Below, one piece after another: positions 54,399 through 63,204 of a DNA stretch of 64,000 nt. Position 1 is the stretch's first letter; each line of letters starts with the position of its first letter. Origin of the DNA: Oribacterium sp. oral taxon 102 (GTDB taxonomy: Bacteria > Bacillota > Clostridia > Lachnospirales > Lachnospiraceae); the NCBI RefSeq assembly GCF_013394775.1, contig NZ_JABXYT010000001.1, positions 2,399,501-2,463,500 of the forward strand, given 5' to 3'. Below the pieces are notes generated by a model, which saw nothing but the letters and a program-made list of their open reading frames with translations, was not told the origin of the DNA and searched no databases. The position numbers and the translations under genes are program-made.

Positions 54399-55116
54399 AA
54401 TTTTTCAATCTCTCTCTTTGGCATTAGCCTCTTCCTTCCTACATACATCCATTCCACTGCCTACAAACACCCAAAATGGTCGAATTGCCGGATTGGTTGT
54501 CATCACTTTCCGTTTTCTAAAAATCATCCAAAAATACCTGACATCTAATTCACTGTCTCAAATCGTGACATCTAATACGAGGTCACAACCTGACACATAT
54601 TTTGCAGTGGATATGTTTCCATATAAAATAACCGGGCCTTTCCAGAAGTCAGGCTACTAATCCCAACTTCCGAAAAATCCCGGAAACACGCCGCTTTCTG
54701 GCACTTGATTTTATTTTCATGACATCAGTACTACCGTCTCCACATGGCACGATACCTTCTGATTGATGTCAGGTTCTGTTCCCGTTCGCGGAAACATATC
54801 CTGTCAAAACGGGAACAAGTCCACACCTCTGATATCGCGCATTCACAGCTTCAAACAGATACAATCTGTGACAAAATTGACATTCAAATCAAGGTCTTGA
54901 CCATTGAAGTCTATGGGAACAAGTCTGTATAAGGCCTTTGCTATCTATATAATGCAAGGCAATTTTACACTGCTGCTCCCTGCCATTGTCTCGACAGTTG
55001 AGACAGTGAAAGCCGCTCAAGTTCTACACAATCCATCCGCTCTGACCGCTGATTGGTCATACACTCGCAGGGAGTTGAGTTGCCGGATTTCACCGTCTCG
55101 ACCTGGCATCCGGTCC
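54399..55116. other. Decayed intergenic region with IS-end repeats
   Basis: The stretch has no gene with a ribosome binding site. It contains TGACATCTAAT twice (54539-54549 and 54566-54576) in direct repeat, a further similar AGATGTCA context and a GTTCCCGTT...AACGGGAAC inverted pair near 54778-54810. This resembles ends of an IS21-type or similar element left after deletion. Confidence 0.4.
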
Positions 55117-56151
55117 TTATTTCTTTGTGTTTTCTTCCAATTCCAGCAGATACTTATCAAAATCAGACATGAACAATCTATCCTGAATCACACGGTATTT
55201 TTCAAATTCTGTCTCAGCATGAAGCTTTGCAATTTCTGCGGACACCTTGCCTGCGTCCTGTAAAATGCCATAATCAAACATTTCGATGAAGCTGTTGAGT
55301 CTTTTCTCCCAATCCTGCATCGTAAGTGGAATATGCCGCAATGTCATGTTTTCAGCAAAATCCAAATATGCCGTAACCATACGATTCAGCTGCTTCATTT
55401 CATCCTGGCTTAGATAATTCTTAGCAACTGTAACATCGCTTTTCTTAATCTTTCCTTCCGGTGCATCTGCCCAGGTGGTTAATCCCATATGCTCTTTTGT
55501 GTGATCGGCTCTTTCCACGATCAGCTCAGCTGCTGTATGCCCATGCACTGCGTAATGCATTTTATTCTGAACGGTCGCATAGAATCTTCTCGTCGTTGCA
55601 GAATTTTTATCATAGTCAATGGCTGTCGCATACAAGTCAGTGATCTTCTGATAGAACTTTCTTTCGCTGGCACGAATCTCTCGAATGCGCTCTAATTGCT
55701 CATCGAAATACTTTTCTGTCAGATACGTTCCTCGTTTCAGCCGTTCATCATCCATGACCCAGCCTTTGATGGTGTAGTCCTTGGCGATCTGGTTTACCCA
55801 TTTACGGAACTGTACGGCCCGCTCGGAATTGACCTTGAACCCTACGGCAATGATCATCTCCAGGGAGTAGTGATTTGTGCTATAGCTTTTTCCATCTGCG
55901 GCAGTTATCCGAAATTTTCGGATAACTGAATCCTCCTGCAACTCACTATCACTGAATATTTTCTTGACATGATAGTTTATGGTCCGAACATCCACATCAT
56001 ACAAAGAGGCCATCATCTTCTGTGTCAGCCATATATTTTCATCCTCGTAGCGCATCTCAATGCTGTCCTGCTGATCTCCCACTGAGGCAACATAGGTCAG
56101 ATATTCCGCCGCGCTGGAGCGGATGGTTATTTCATCTTTTTTCTTTGCCAA
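55117..56151 (-). CDS. rhuM: RhuM-family protein (KilA-like antirepressor/effector)
   Basis: The 344-residue protein starts MAKKKDEITIRSSAAEYLTYV and contains the RhuM pattern IWLTQKMMASLYDVDVRTINYHV, an HTH-like block, and TWADAPEGKIKKSDV and DFAENMTLRHIPL near the end. RhuM proteins are common beside restriction systems, and their function is unproved. It lies 275 bases after the res gene on the same strand, so a link with that system is possible. Confidence 0.82.
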   Translation of the reverse strand: MAKKKDEITIRSSAAEYLTYVASVGDQQDSIEMRYEDENIWLTQKMMASLYDVDVRTINYHVKKIFSDSELQEDSVIRKFRITAADGKSYSTNHYSLEMIIAVGFKVNSERAVQFRKWVNQIAKDYTIKGWVMDDERLKRGTYLTEKYFDEQLERIREIRASERKFYQKITDLYATAIDYDKNSATTRRFYATVQNKMHYAVHGHTAAELIVERADHTKEHMGLTTWADAPEGKIKKSDVTVAKNYLSQDEMKQLNRMVTAYLDFAENMTLRHIPLTMQDWEKRLNSFIEMFDYGILQDAGKVSAEIAKLHAETEFEKYRVIQDRLFMSDFDKYLLELEENTKK

Positions 56152-56426
56152 ATAGAATGCCTCCCTTCTTCAAATCACTAGATTCAACACTTTTTCTTAT
56201 GACTACATAGGTCATGCAAATGGCTTCGAAGGCCACAAACACATCATAATCATCGTCGTTTTAATGAATATTACTGATCAGACTAAAGATTTACAAGGCC
56301 ACCCTAAATATTTGCCAACTGTTGCAACCATGCCTAACCACACTGATAGTCCAGTATCTGGAATAATCTATTGTGTAAGAGCTGCAACAATGGCTGCAAC
56401 TCACTTGTCATAATGAAATTTCTCCT
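56152..56426. other. Gap between res and rhuM
   Basis: No gene is supported. The stretch reads a few short frames in both directions and no strong promoter or terminator. It looks like a decayed remnant. Confidence 0.35.
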
Positions 56427-59306
56427 TTACTCAATAACTCCATCGGTGTCAAAGATATGGTCAAGTTCATCCGTATTTATTGCATGAATAACTTTATCGC
56501 GGATGGCCGTCTTAGACATATCTAATCTCTTGAACTTTGGGTTTCCAGCAGCATCTTTGCTCATACGAATAAGCTGAATTTTTCCCACCCCCGGATTCTG
56601 CTTTGCATACTCTGCAAATCCCTTTGCTTTTCCAAGATTATCCTTGAAATCAGGATTGTGTGGTTCAAGAATATCAACAACATAACCTTGTACACTGTCT
56701 TTTCTTACTACTATAAAATCTGGATAAGTCGGCTTTATTTCACCATTAATTTCATAAGGGATACAAAGCCCCCACGATCCTCTAGAAGGATTACGAATCC
56801 AGCATACAAAATCCCCTCGTTTTTCTTCCTCTTCAATAACCCCGGCTTCCCATGTATTCAACTTCATAGTTGCAACACCGGTTATATCACTGACGAAGAG
56901 ATGATCCCTGTATTCTTTTCCTCCCAATTCATGTGGTACCTGAATTGTCTCCGGCAAACGGAAATTGTGCTTACTCACTGGATCGCCATCAGAAACAATG
57001 CTGTCATACTCTTTACGGATTTTCTCTGAGTCTATAGTTGCAATATATCTACGATAATCGTCATTCAGTCCATGAAAGCGTGCCTCCGCATAGGAATGCA
57101 ATCGATTCATACACTCTTCATCTGCTACGAAAAGGATAACATCGACTTTAAATGATGTCAGATCAGGCAAATCCATGTACTTGTTTCCATAGGCCATACC
57201 GATACCTTCTCGACCCAGCTTAACGTCGGCAATCTGGAATTGCCGTTCAATATCAGTATCTGTCGTTGTGAACAAATCATGCACTGAATAATTATCCACG
57301 GTTTCTCCAAAAGCATCGAAAATCTGAGTTGCCAACTTGAACTGCTTGACCTGCTGAACAAGATCATCATATTTTCCATCTGCCTTGAGGCCTTCCACAT
57401 AGCTGTGGATCATCTCAACAATCTCATCCTGAACCTCCCGGATCGCCTCACGATGCAATCTGGACATTGTAAGAAGGTGGGCCATCCTGTACAAAGATTT
57501 CAGGTAGTTATTGATCCGAAGTGCTTTAACATTATAAGAAAGCAGACCAGCATCATTAATAAATTTCATAACTTCTTCACGGTCAAACAGATCTTCCTCT
57601 TCAGGCGTTTCTGCCTGTTTTGCCTGATAACTTTCCACAGTGCCAGTTTCGGATGACGTTTCCAAACCAGAAGACTGTGGTGTGACTGGTGCAGACTGAA
57701 CAGAAGCTTTTGTATTTGTGCTCGACTGAATCTGGCTCTGTTCCGCCGTTTCTGCTTGCTGCGCTTGTCTATCAGTGGCTTGAGGCATTTGTATCGGAAT
57801 CATATCGCTAGCTGACTCTATTGGTCCAGCCGACTGCTGTTTGTCTGCGCTCTGCCCAGAGAACACCTCAAATAGAGTCAGCTGTCCCGGCATCTGCTGC
57901 TCTTCCTTTTTCTTCTTTGGTCTAACAGTCAGCGTTTCAAATTTCTTTCCGGACAAAGACTCACCATAAATATCGGTCGGAATGTCTCCACCTTCTGTGC
58001 TCTGCAAGGCTTCCACAACGTCTTTGACAGTATTCTCATTGAAGTACGGCAAATAGAGATGCACGTCGTTCAAAACATCATCCACCTGAATATGCATCTG
58101 CATCGGCGTTCTTACCATTCGGCCGAGAAGCTGCGCAATGTATGTAGCATCATTAGCGTGTTTAAAGGACATCATGGTCTCTGCTCGCGGGCAATCCCAT
58201 CCAGTAGAAAGATTCTCTTTGAAGAATACCACGCGGATATTTCTATCCTCAGCAATATTGGATGGTTCCTCATAACACACATCGAGTCCATTAGCAGTTA
58301 ATGTGGCCGTCGTGCCACCGAAGGTATGAACTACCTGTCCACTTTCCAGCTTAAAGCCGGTACGTTCCTCGATCTTTGCAATACAGTCGTCCAGATTGGT
58401 ATCCGTCAAAGCATCACCGGTTCCATTTAAAACCTGAATGATTAGGATTGGATTCACATAGGCGTAATGCTGTTCAAAGCAATACTGCGTCCAATGCTCC
58501 CACTTTTCTTTCCAATCATCTGCAGCAGCTTGCAAAATGGCCATATCATTATTGACTGTGCCTTCCTCCGGATAGGTGATAATGATTCTATCCTTCAAAA
58601 GCCCAGAAGCTCGCACCTCATCCGCCGTCACGATAGACTTGTGAATTGTAGAGGATGTGCCTTCGACCAGTGTATTGAACCTCTGTGTAGTAGCAGACAT
58701 GCCTATGACAACAGGCATGGGCGGAATTCCGTCCTCATCACTACCCTTAATGAACTTCTGCATGATCGTGGTGGCCTTACTGGCCTCACGTCCCTGCATA
58801 CCTCTGTGCGCTTCATCGATAATAAAGTACAGCCTGTCGCTCTTCTCCCGAACAGTATTTGCAATCGTCTGCCAAATTGTATAAGTCCTGCCATCTCCAT
58901 TTTTCGTTAGCTTCGATGTAACAGAGAGCTTTTGCGTATTTAAGAAATAAATATGTCCGTCCTCGAAGTTCTCTTTGTCAAAAGAGTCCTCTGCCACCGT
59001 TACACACTGTGAAAGACGGATTTTATCAGCCTTAGAATCTATCTTCATCTTAGACTGCTCATTCAACTGTGGAGAGTCTGAAAGCCAAACGATGATTGCA
59101 TCCGGCTGCTCCATATATTGTTCATCGCCGAAAAGAATAGACTCAATCATCGCAGACATGATGATGGTCTTTCCAGCTCCGGTCGGTGCAGTGAAAGAAA
59201 CCACCTGTGGCGCATGTGTTCTATGATAACTGCCCATTGCCTCCGCCGTCTTCATGCGGATATCAACAAGCGCTCTTTTCTGAAATGGGAATAATTCTAC
59301 TTTCAT
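56427..59306 (-). CDS. Type III restriction enzyme Res subunit
   Basis: The 959-residue superfamily 2 helicase has Walker A TAPTGAGKTIIM (40-51), DEAH in FIIDEAHRGMQ (about 161-171), motif VI in LLGRMVRTPMQ (about 392) and a C-terminal nuclease with YPDFIVVRK (about 857-865) and VVDILEPHNP in place of the classical E-x-K. A glutamine/serine-rich low-complexity linker lies at about residues 475-570. It pairs with Mod for ATP-dependent cutting at unmodified sites. The gene starts two bases after mod. Confidence 0.9.
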   Translation of the reverse strand: MKVELFPFQKRALVDIRMKTAEAMGSYHRTHAPQVVSFTAPTGAGKTIIMSAMIESILFGDEQYMEQPDAIIVWLSDSPQLNEQSKMKIDSKADKIRLSQCVTVAEDSFDKENFEDGHIYFLNTQKLSVTSKLTKNGDGRTYTIWQTIANTVREKSDRLYFIIDEAHRGMQGREASKATTIMQKFIKGSDEDGIPPMPVVIGMSATTQRFNTLVEGTSSTIHKSIVTADEVRASGLLKDRIIITYPEEGTVNNDMAILQAAADDWKEKWEHWTQYCFEQHYAYVNPILIIQVLNGTGDALTDTNLDDCIAKIEERTGFKLESGQVVHTFGGTTATLTANGLDVCYEEPSNIAEDRNIRVVFFKENLSTGWDCPRAETMMSFKHANDATYIAQLLGRMVRTPMQMHIQVDDVLNDVHLYLPYFNENTVKDVVEALQSTEGGDIPTDIYGESLSGKKFETLTVRPKKKKEEQQMPGQLTLFEVFSGQSADKQQSAGPIESASDMIPIQMPQATDRQAQQAETAEQSQIQSSTNTKASVQSAPVTPQSSGLETSSETGTVESYQAKQAETPEEEDLFDREEVMKFINDAGLLSYNVKALRINNYLKSLYRMAHLLTMSRLHREAIREVQDEIVEMIHSYVEGLKADGKYDDLVQQVKQFKLATQIFDAFGETVDNYSVHDLFTTTDTDIERQFQIADVKLGREGIGMAYGNKYMDLPDLTSFKVDVILFVADEECMNRLHSYAEARFHGLNDDYRRYIATIDSEKIRKEYDSIVSDGDPVSKHNFRLPETIQVPHELGGKEYRDHLFVSDITGVATMKLNTWEAGVIEEEEKRGDFVCWIRNPSRGSWGLCIPYEINGEIKPTYPDFIVVRKDSVQGYVVDILEPHNPDFKDNLGKAKGFAEYAKQNPGVGKIQLIRMSKDAAGNPKFKRLDMSKTAIRDKVIHAINTDELDHIFDTDGVIE

Positions 59307-59308
59307 GC

Positions 59309-61516
59309 TTACCTCCCCGTATTGATTCTGAAATTATCCAGATAGTCCCTATAAAGTTGATAGCAGTTTTTGCCATCATAAGTACGGATCATCGACCGGT
59401 ATGCTGTTTCTGAATCCGTCACAATGAAAACTGTCTGGATTTCCGGATGCTGACTTAACTCCGCATCGAACTCGGAATAATATATTTCATCTACCAAAAC
59501 ACCCATCTTGTTCTGTGGCAAAATTAGCATGTTCGGAAGATCATCGTTTTCAAGAGCCGGACACTTGCCAACAGCTCCGCCCTTCATCCAGAGCACCGGA
59601 AGGAGCTCTCTGAACTGTCTGCCAAGAGCTACGGAAGTCTTGTCGAGGAAGCTCAATTTGAAGAAGGCTGCGTTTGCCTTAAATCCATCAGCCATTTTTA
59701 TCTCACAAAGTTCTGGATACATCTGCCTTTTACCTTTACGATAAACAGTTGCCTTTGTCGGCTTCCCTGTGGTTTTCGATACAACAGCTATGGATTCATC
59801 TACTTCATAGCAGTCACTCTCAAATCCATAGTAACCCTCTAAAGGTTTTCCCTCGATATCTCGGCCTGTCATGCTGGCCACAGTACGAGGCCATGTCACA
59901 TGCCGAGCAATTCCAAGGGAATCCCACTGGGGATCACCGGGCTTCAGTCCCTTCTGTGTCAGCTCTTTTGCCTCATCTACTGAGACTTCGTTGTTTGTGA
60001 CTAAAATGCATCTTCTATTTCCATCATCAACCGCATTAAGCAAATTGACAGCATGAAGCGTCGTTCCAGATCCCGCAAAAAAGTCAACAACAAGAGCGTT
60101 CGGTTTATTTGCCAAGAAGAAACGAATAGTATCATGAACTGCATATATCGACTTTGGGAATGTGAATCTACTTGTTCCAAAGAACGATTTAAGAAGGTTT
60201 GTCCCGCCAGTACTTGCATCGTGTGACCCAATCCGCCACTGTGTTCCCGTAACAAGAGAGCGCACTTCGGTATCTGAAATTATAGAGCCATCTTCGCGAT
60301 ATCCTGTAATCTCATAAACCCCTGACGTTACTTTAGCAATTTCACCTTTTTTTAGATAATAGACCGGAATGCTGTTATCCTTCTTCTTGCCGAGCATTAC
60401 AAAACCTTGCTTAATTAGCTCACGCAAATTAGTATTTGCAATCTGCCAGTTTCCTTCTTCTCCGTCTCTGCGAAGAGGCCATACTGCAAAGGTTCCTTCT
60501 GGCGCTACAACCTCCTCACGGTTCGTTCCATAATAAGGTTCTCCGACGGAATGAATCTTCTTCCCGTCATTAAAAACAAAAATGGGATAGAACTGATTTA
60601 CGCTATCTTTTCGCAAATAATTTGATCCAGATCTTATCAGCATAGACCAGCGAAGGTGTGTAACCCTTGTATCGTTTTCATTGACATTTACACGCCACTC
60701 ATCGCTTAGAGGCAGTCTATTAACCTTTGAACTTCCAAACTGAATAACAAAAATGTATTCATCGACACGTGCAAAGCCATTATCTCGTGCCACGCCTCTC
60801 GAATTTGTAAGAGTTGATATCATCTGAATACGTGCATCAGGGAACATTTCTTCGAGCAAGCACCCAAGATGCAAATACTCCTTCTCATCAATAGTGACGA
60901 GTAATACAGAGTCTTGTGGATTCAACAGTTTCTTTGCGAGCTTCAGACGCTTCTCCATCATGGAGAGCCATTTGCTATGGCGATAAGCGTCAGAACTATC
61001 CACATAATCGTTATTATATTTCCAGTCCTTTGCGCCGGTATTGTATGGCGGATCAATATATATGCAGTCCACCTTTTCTGCGTAGAGATACTCCAAAAGC
61101 TGTAGGGCATGGTAATTGTCTGCCTCAATCAGCGTATGCCAAAGACCGCTATCCGGAGCGTTCTCCACGGTATCCAAAGGTTTAAGTGTCGGGTAAATCG
61201 GCTCACCAAACTCAGCCACTACTACAAGATCATCCAGCTTGAAGGTCTTCTGCTCGTGTGTCTCGCGGCGGTCGCAGAGTACCTCATCACCGTCCATCTT
61301 TACGACAGTATAGATGTCGCTCACATATCCGGTCTTCAGCGCGACCTTGGAGCCGACACGAATTGGCACGTCATAAAGCGGCGTGCACTCCGGCAGATGC
61401 TCTTCAAACACCAATCCGAACTTCTTCTGCTTCAGTAATTTATCTGTCTCCTGCAGGATTCTCTCCTTGAGCGCCGGATCGTCAATCTGCTGGATCAGGT
61501 CTTGTAATAAAGCCAT
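59309..61516 (-). CDS. Type III DNA adenine methyltransferase Mod
   Basis: The 735-residue protein is a beta-class amino-methyltransferase: DPPYNTGAKDW (catalytic motif IV, about 153-163) comes before VDFFAGSGTT (SAM-binding motif I, about 478-487), as expected. It recognises the site for the restriction pair and methylates adenine. It starts nine bases after the radical-SAM gene, so all five genes of the cluster are co-transcribed. Confidence 0.93.
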   Translation of the reverse strand: MALLQDLIQQIDDPALKERILQETDKLLKQKKFGLVFEEHLPECTPLYDVPIRVGSKVALKTGYVSDIYTVVKMDGDEVLCDRRETHEQKTFKLDDLVVVAEFGEPIYPTLKPLDTVENAPDSGLWHTLIEADNYHALQLLEYLYAEKVDCIYIDPPYNTGAKDWKYNNDYVDSSDAYRHSKWLSMMEKRLKLAKKLLNPQDSVLLVTIDEKEYLHLGCLLEEMFPDARIQMISTLTNSRGVARDNGFARVDEYIFVIQFGSSKVNRLPLSDEWRVNVNENDTRVTHLRWSMLIRSGSNYLRKDSVNQFYPIFVFNDGKKIHSVGEPYYGTNREEVVAPEGTFAVWPLRRDGEEGNWQIANTNLRELIKQGFVMLGKKKDNSIPVYYLKKGEIAKVTSGVYEITGYREDGSIISDTEVRSLVTGTQWRIGSHDASTGGTNLLKSFFGTSRFTFPKSIYAVHDTIRFFLANKPNALVVDFFAGSGTTLHAVNLLNAVDDGNRRCILVTNNEVSVDEAKELTQKGLKPGDPQWDSLGIARHVTWPRTVASMTGRDIEGKPLEGYYGFESDCYEVDESIAVVSKTTGKPTKATVYRKGKRQMYPELCEIKMADGFKANAAFFKLSFLDKTSVALGRQFRELLPVLWMKGGAVGKCPALENDDLPNMLILPQNKMGVLVDEIYYSEFDAELSQHPEIQTVFIVTDSETAYRSMIRTYDGKNCYQLYRDYLDNFRINTGR

Positions 61517-61525
61517 AACGCCACC

Positions 61526-62290
61526 TCATTCTTCCGTTATTGTTTTTTCCTTAATATGATAATCCATGCCGTGCTCCTGACAGAAGGAAACCACCTCTGC
61601 CGCACACTCATTGTAAAAATGCTTATGCCCTTCGTAGGCGTTTGCTATCTTACTATAGTTCGTTCTCCCGAAAATGATCCGATCTGTAAAAGATACCGCC
61701 TCAAGTAGTTCGTGCAGATTCTGTTCAACCATGTTCGGTGTTGGATACGGCTCCATGCTTACCCACGTCTTGCAACCAGCATCGTGAAGTGCTCTCAACG
61801 CTGCCAGTCGTTCTGCACAGGGAACGGCACCCGGCTCCATTTGCTCCCGGTACGCTTCATCCAGAGTAATCAGAGTGATCCCATGTTCATTTTCTGAAGA
61901 AAGCTCAGCAAGTTCTATAGGTAGCAGTCCTTTCGTCAGAGTCGTGCATTTGATACCCGCCTCGTTTAGTTTTCGGATGGCCGCAATGCTCATCTGCGAC
62001 ACCTCTGGATATCCTTGCATGAATGGATCTGTTGTAAAGCAAAGATGGACAGACTGAATCTTATCCCTCAGTTTTGGAATTTCCTTATCGAGCAATTCAA
62101 GCGTATTTGAAACGAGCACCGGTTCAAGCCAGCCCTCATAATCCTTAATCTGCCCGAAGCGCTTTTTCAGCAGGAATGCATAACATGGATATTTACATCC
62201 ATGCGCACAGCCCTGCACATGATTCATTGTGTAGTCACCATACTCTACCCCTGTTTGATAAAGCATGGATTTTCGTTTTATTGTCTTCAA
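61526..62290 (-). CDS. Radical-SAM three-Cys-motif protein
   Basis: The 254-residue protein resembles SPL/DUF5131-type radical-SAM enzymes. The cysteines near the start are Cys28, Cys32 and Cys36 in CAHGCKYPCYAF, spaced CX3CX3C rather than the classical CX3CX2C, the form seen in proteins that occur with TcmP partners. Other parts are a TIM-barrel-like core with LCFTTDPFMQGYP and TWVSMEPYPTPN. It probably modifies a base or RNA in company with TcmP; the substrate is unknown. It is 18 bases from TcmP and nine from mod. Confidence 0.82.
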   Translation of the reverse strand: MKTIKRKSMLYQTGVEYGDYTMNHVQGCAHGCKYPCYAFLLKKRFGQIKDYEGWLEPVLVSNTLELLDKEIPKLRDKIQSVHLCFTTDPFMQGYPEVSQMSIAAIRKLNEAGIKCTTLTKGLLPIELAELSSENEHGITLITLDEAYREQMEPGAVPCAERLAALRALHDAGCKTWVSMEPYPTPNMVEQNLHELLEAVSFTDRIIFGRTNYSKIANAYEGHKHFYNECAAEVVSFCQEHGMDYHIKEKTITEE

Positions 62291-62308
62291 GGTGCTTTCA
62301 TCCTCCGC

Positions 62309-63169
62309 CTACTTGTTCTTTAATATGTAGTCTGCCATCCGCAGTGCAAGTCCTTGCGCTTTCGGACTCTCACTCGCGATGGCAAAGCAGAATAGGAACA
62401 TCGGCGAATTCCTTCTGTTCCTGAAAATCCGTGCATGCTTTGACACGCATGGAAAGATTGTCCCAAGCCGAGAGAAGATATACTCCTTTATGTGATCTGG
62501 ATTTGCGTCCTTAACCATCCGATCGTCCTCGCTCTGTCCGGGCTCCGGAAATAGGTCAAAAAGCGTCATCTGGGGATCTTTCTTATAGAATTCCTCCCGC
62601 CATCCGGAATCTCCAAGCAATCGATCTATGCAATCCTCCCATTTATCGTACTTTCCGTTTTTCGGCAGCATCCGTTCAAGTGCTGAGAAGGGGAACAGGT
62701 ACCATACATCTATCGATTTCGTCTGCGCTACATTTTCAAGCGTAGTCCAATTTACCTGCGTCGCATATGGGTCTAAGAACAGCAATCCTCTGTTATATCT
62801 CCAGTCTATGCTGCTAATAATCTCCGCGAGCTTATCATTCGCATCGCCACAGTAAATCGTAACAATTCGCCTCATCTGCGGGAACTCGGCGTTTATCATA
62901 TCCTGAAGTTCTCCCGCCTTCTGAGAGTCCGCTTCTATAAAATAGTAGTGATCGAACTTCTTCTCAGACGCCAGTGCACGCTTAGCGGAGCCCACAAGAT
63001 ACTGCCCGCCGTCGCCGGTCTCGATCTCGCCGGTTCCAGCAAAGGCGTCTATATAAATCTTCTTGAACTTCTGGTTTTGCAGTGCAATCAGGTATGCGTC
63101 CAGATAGCTGGTAAAGATATTCAGCTTCTCCTCCGTCCAATTGCCACCAAATTTCTGCGACGTTGCCAT
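62309..63169 (-). CDS. tcmP: Three-Cys-motif partner protein TcmP
   Basis: The 286-residue protein matches TcmP: KIYIDAFAGTGEIE (about 37-50), a Rossmann-like methyltransferase motif I, and LLFLDPYATQVNW (about 133-145), the DPY motif. TcmP proteins occur with radical-SAM proteins carrying three cysteines and may be base methyltransferases or their partners; no reaction is proven. The ATG at 63169 has GAGGTG before it; a TTG at 63178 is alternative. It lies 18 bases before the radical-SAM gene. Confidence 0.85.
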   Translation of the reverse strand: MATSQKFGGNWTEEKLNIFTSYLDAYLIALQNQKFKKIYIDAFAGTGEIETGDGGQYLVGSAKRALASEKKFDHYYFIEADSQKAGELQDMINAEFPQMRRIVTIYCGDANDKLAEIISSIDWRYNRGLLFLDPYATQVNWTTLENVAQTKSIDVWYLFPFSALERMLPKNGKYDKWEDCIDRLLGDSGWREEFYKKDPQMTLFDLFPEPGQSEDDRMVKDANPDHIKEYIFSRLGTIFPCVSKHARIFRNRRNSPMFLFCFAIASESPKAQGLALRMADYILKNK

Positions 63170-63204
63170 AAACTCCAATCACCTCGTCTATCTGAAATTT
63201 TATC

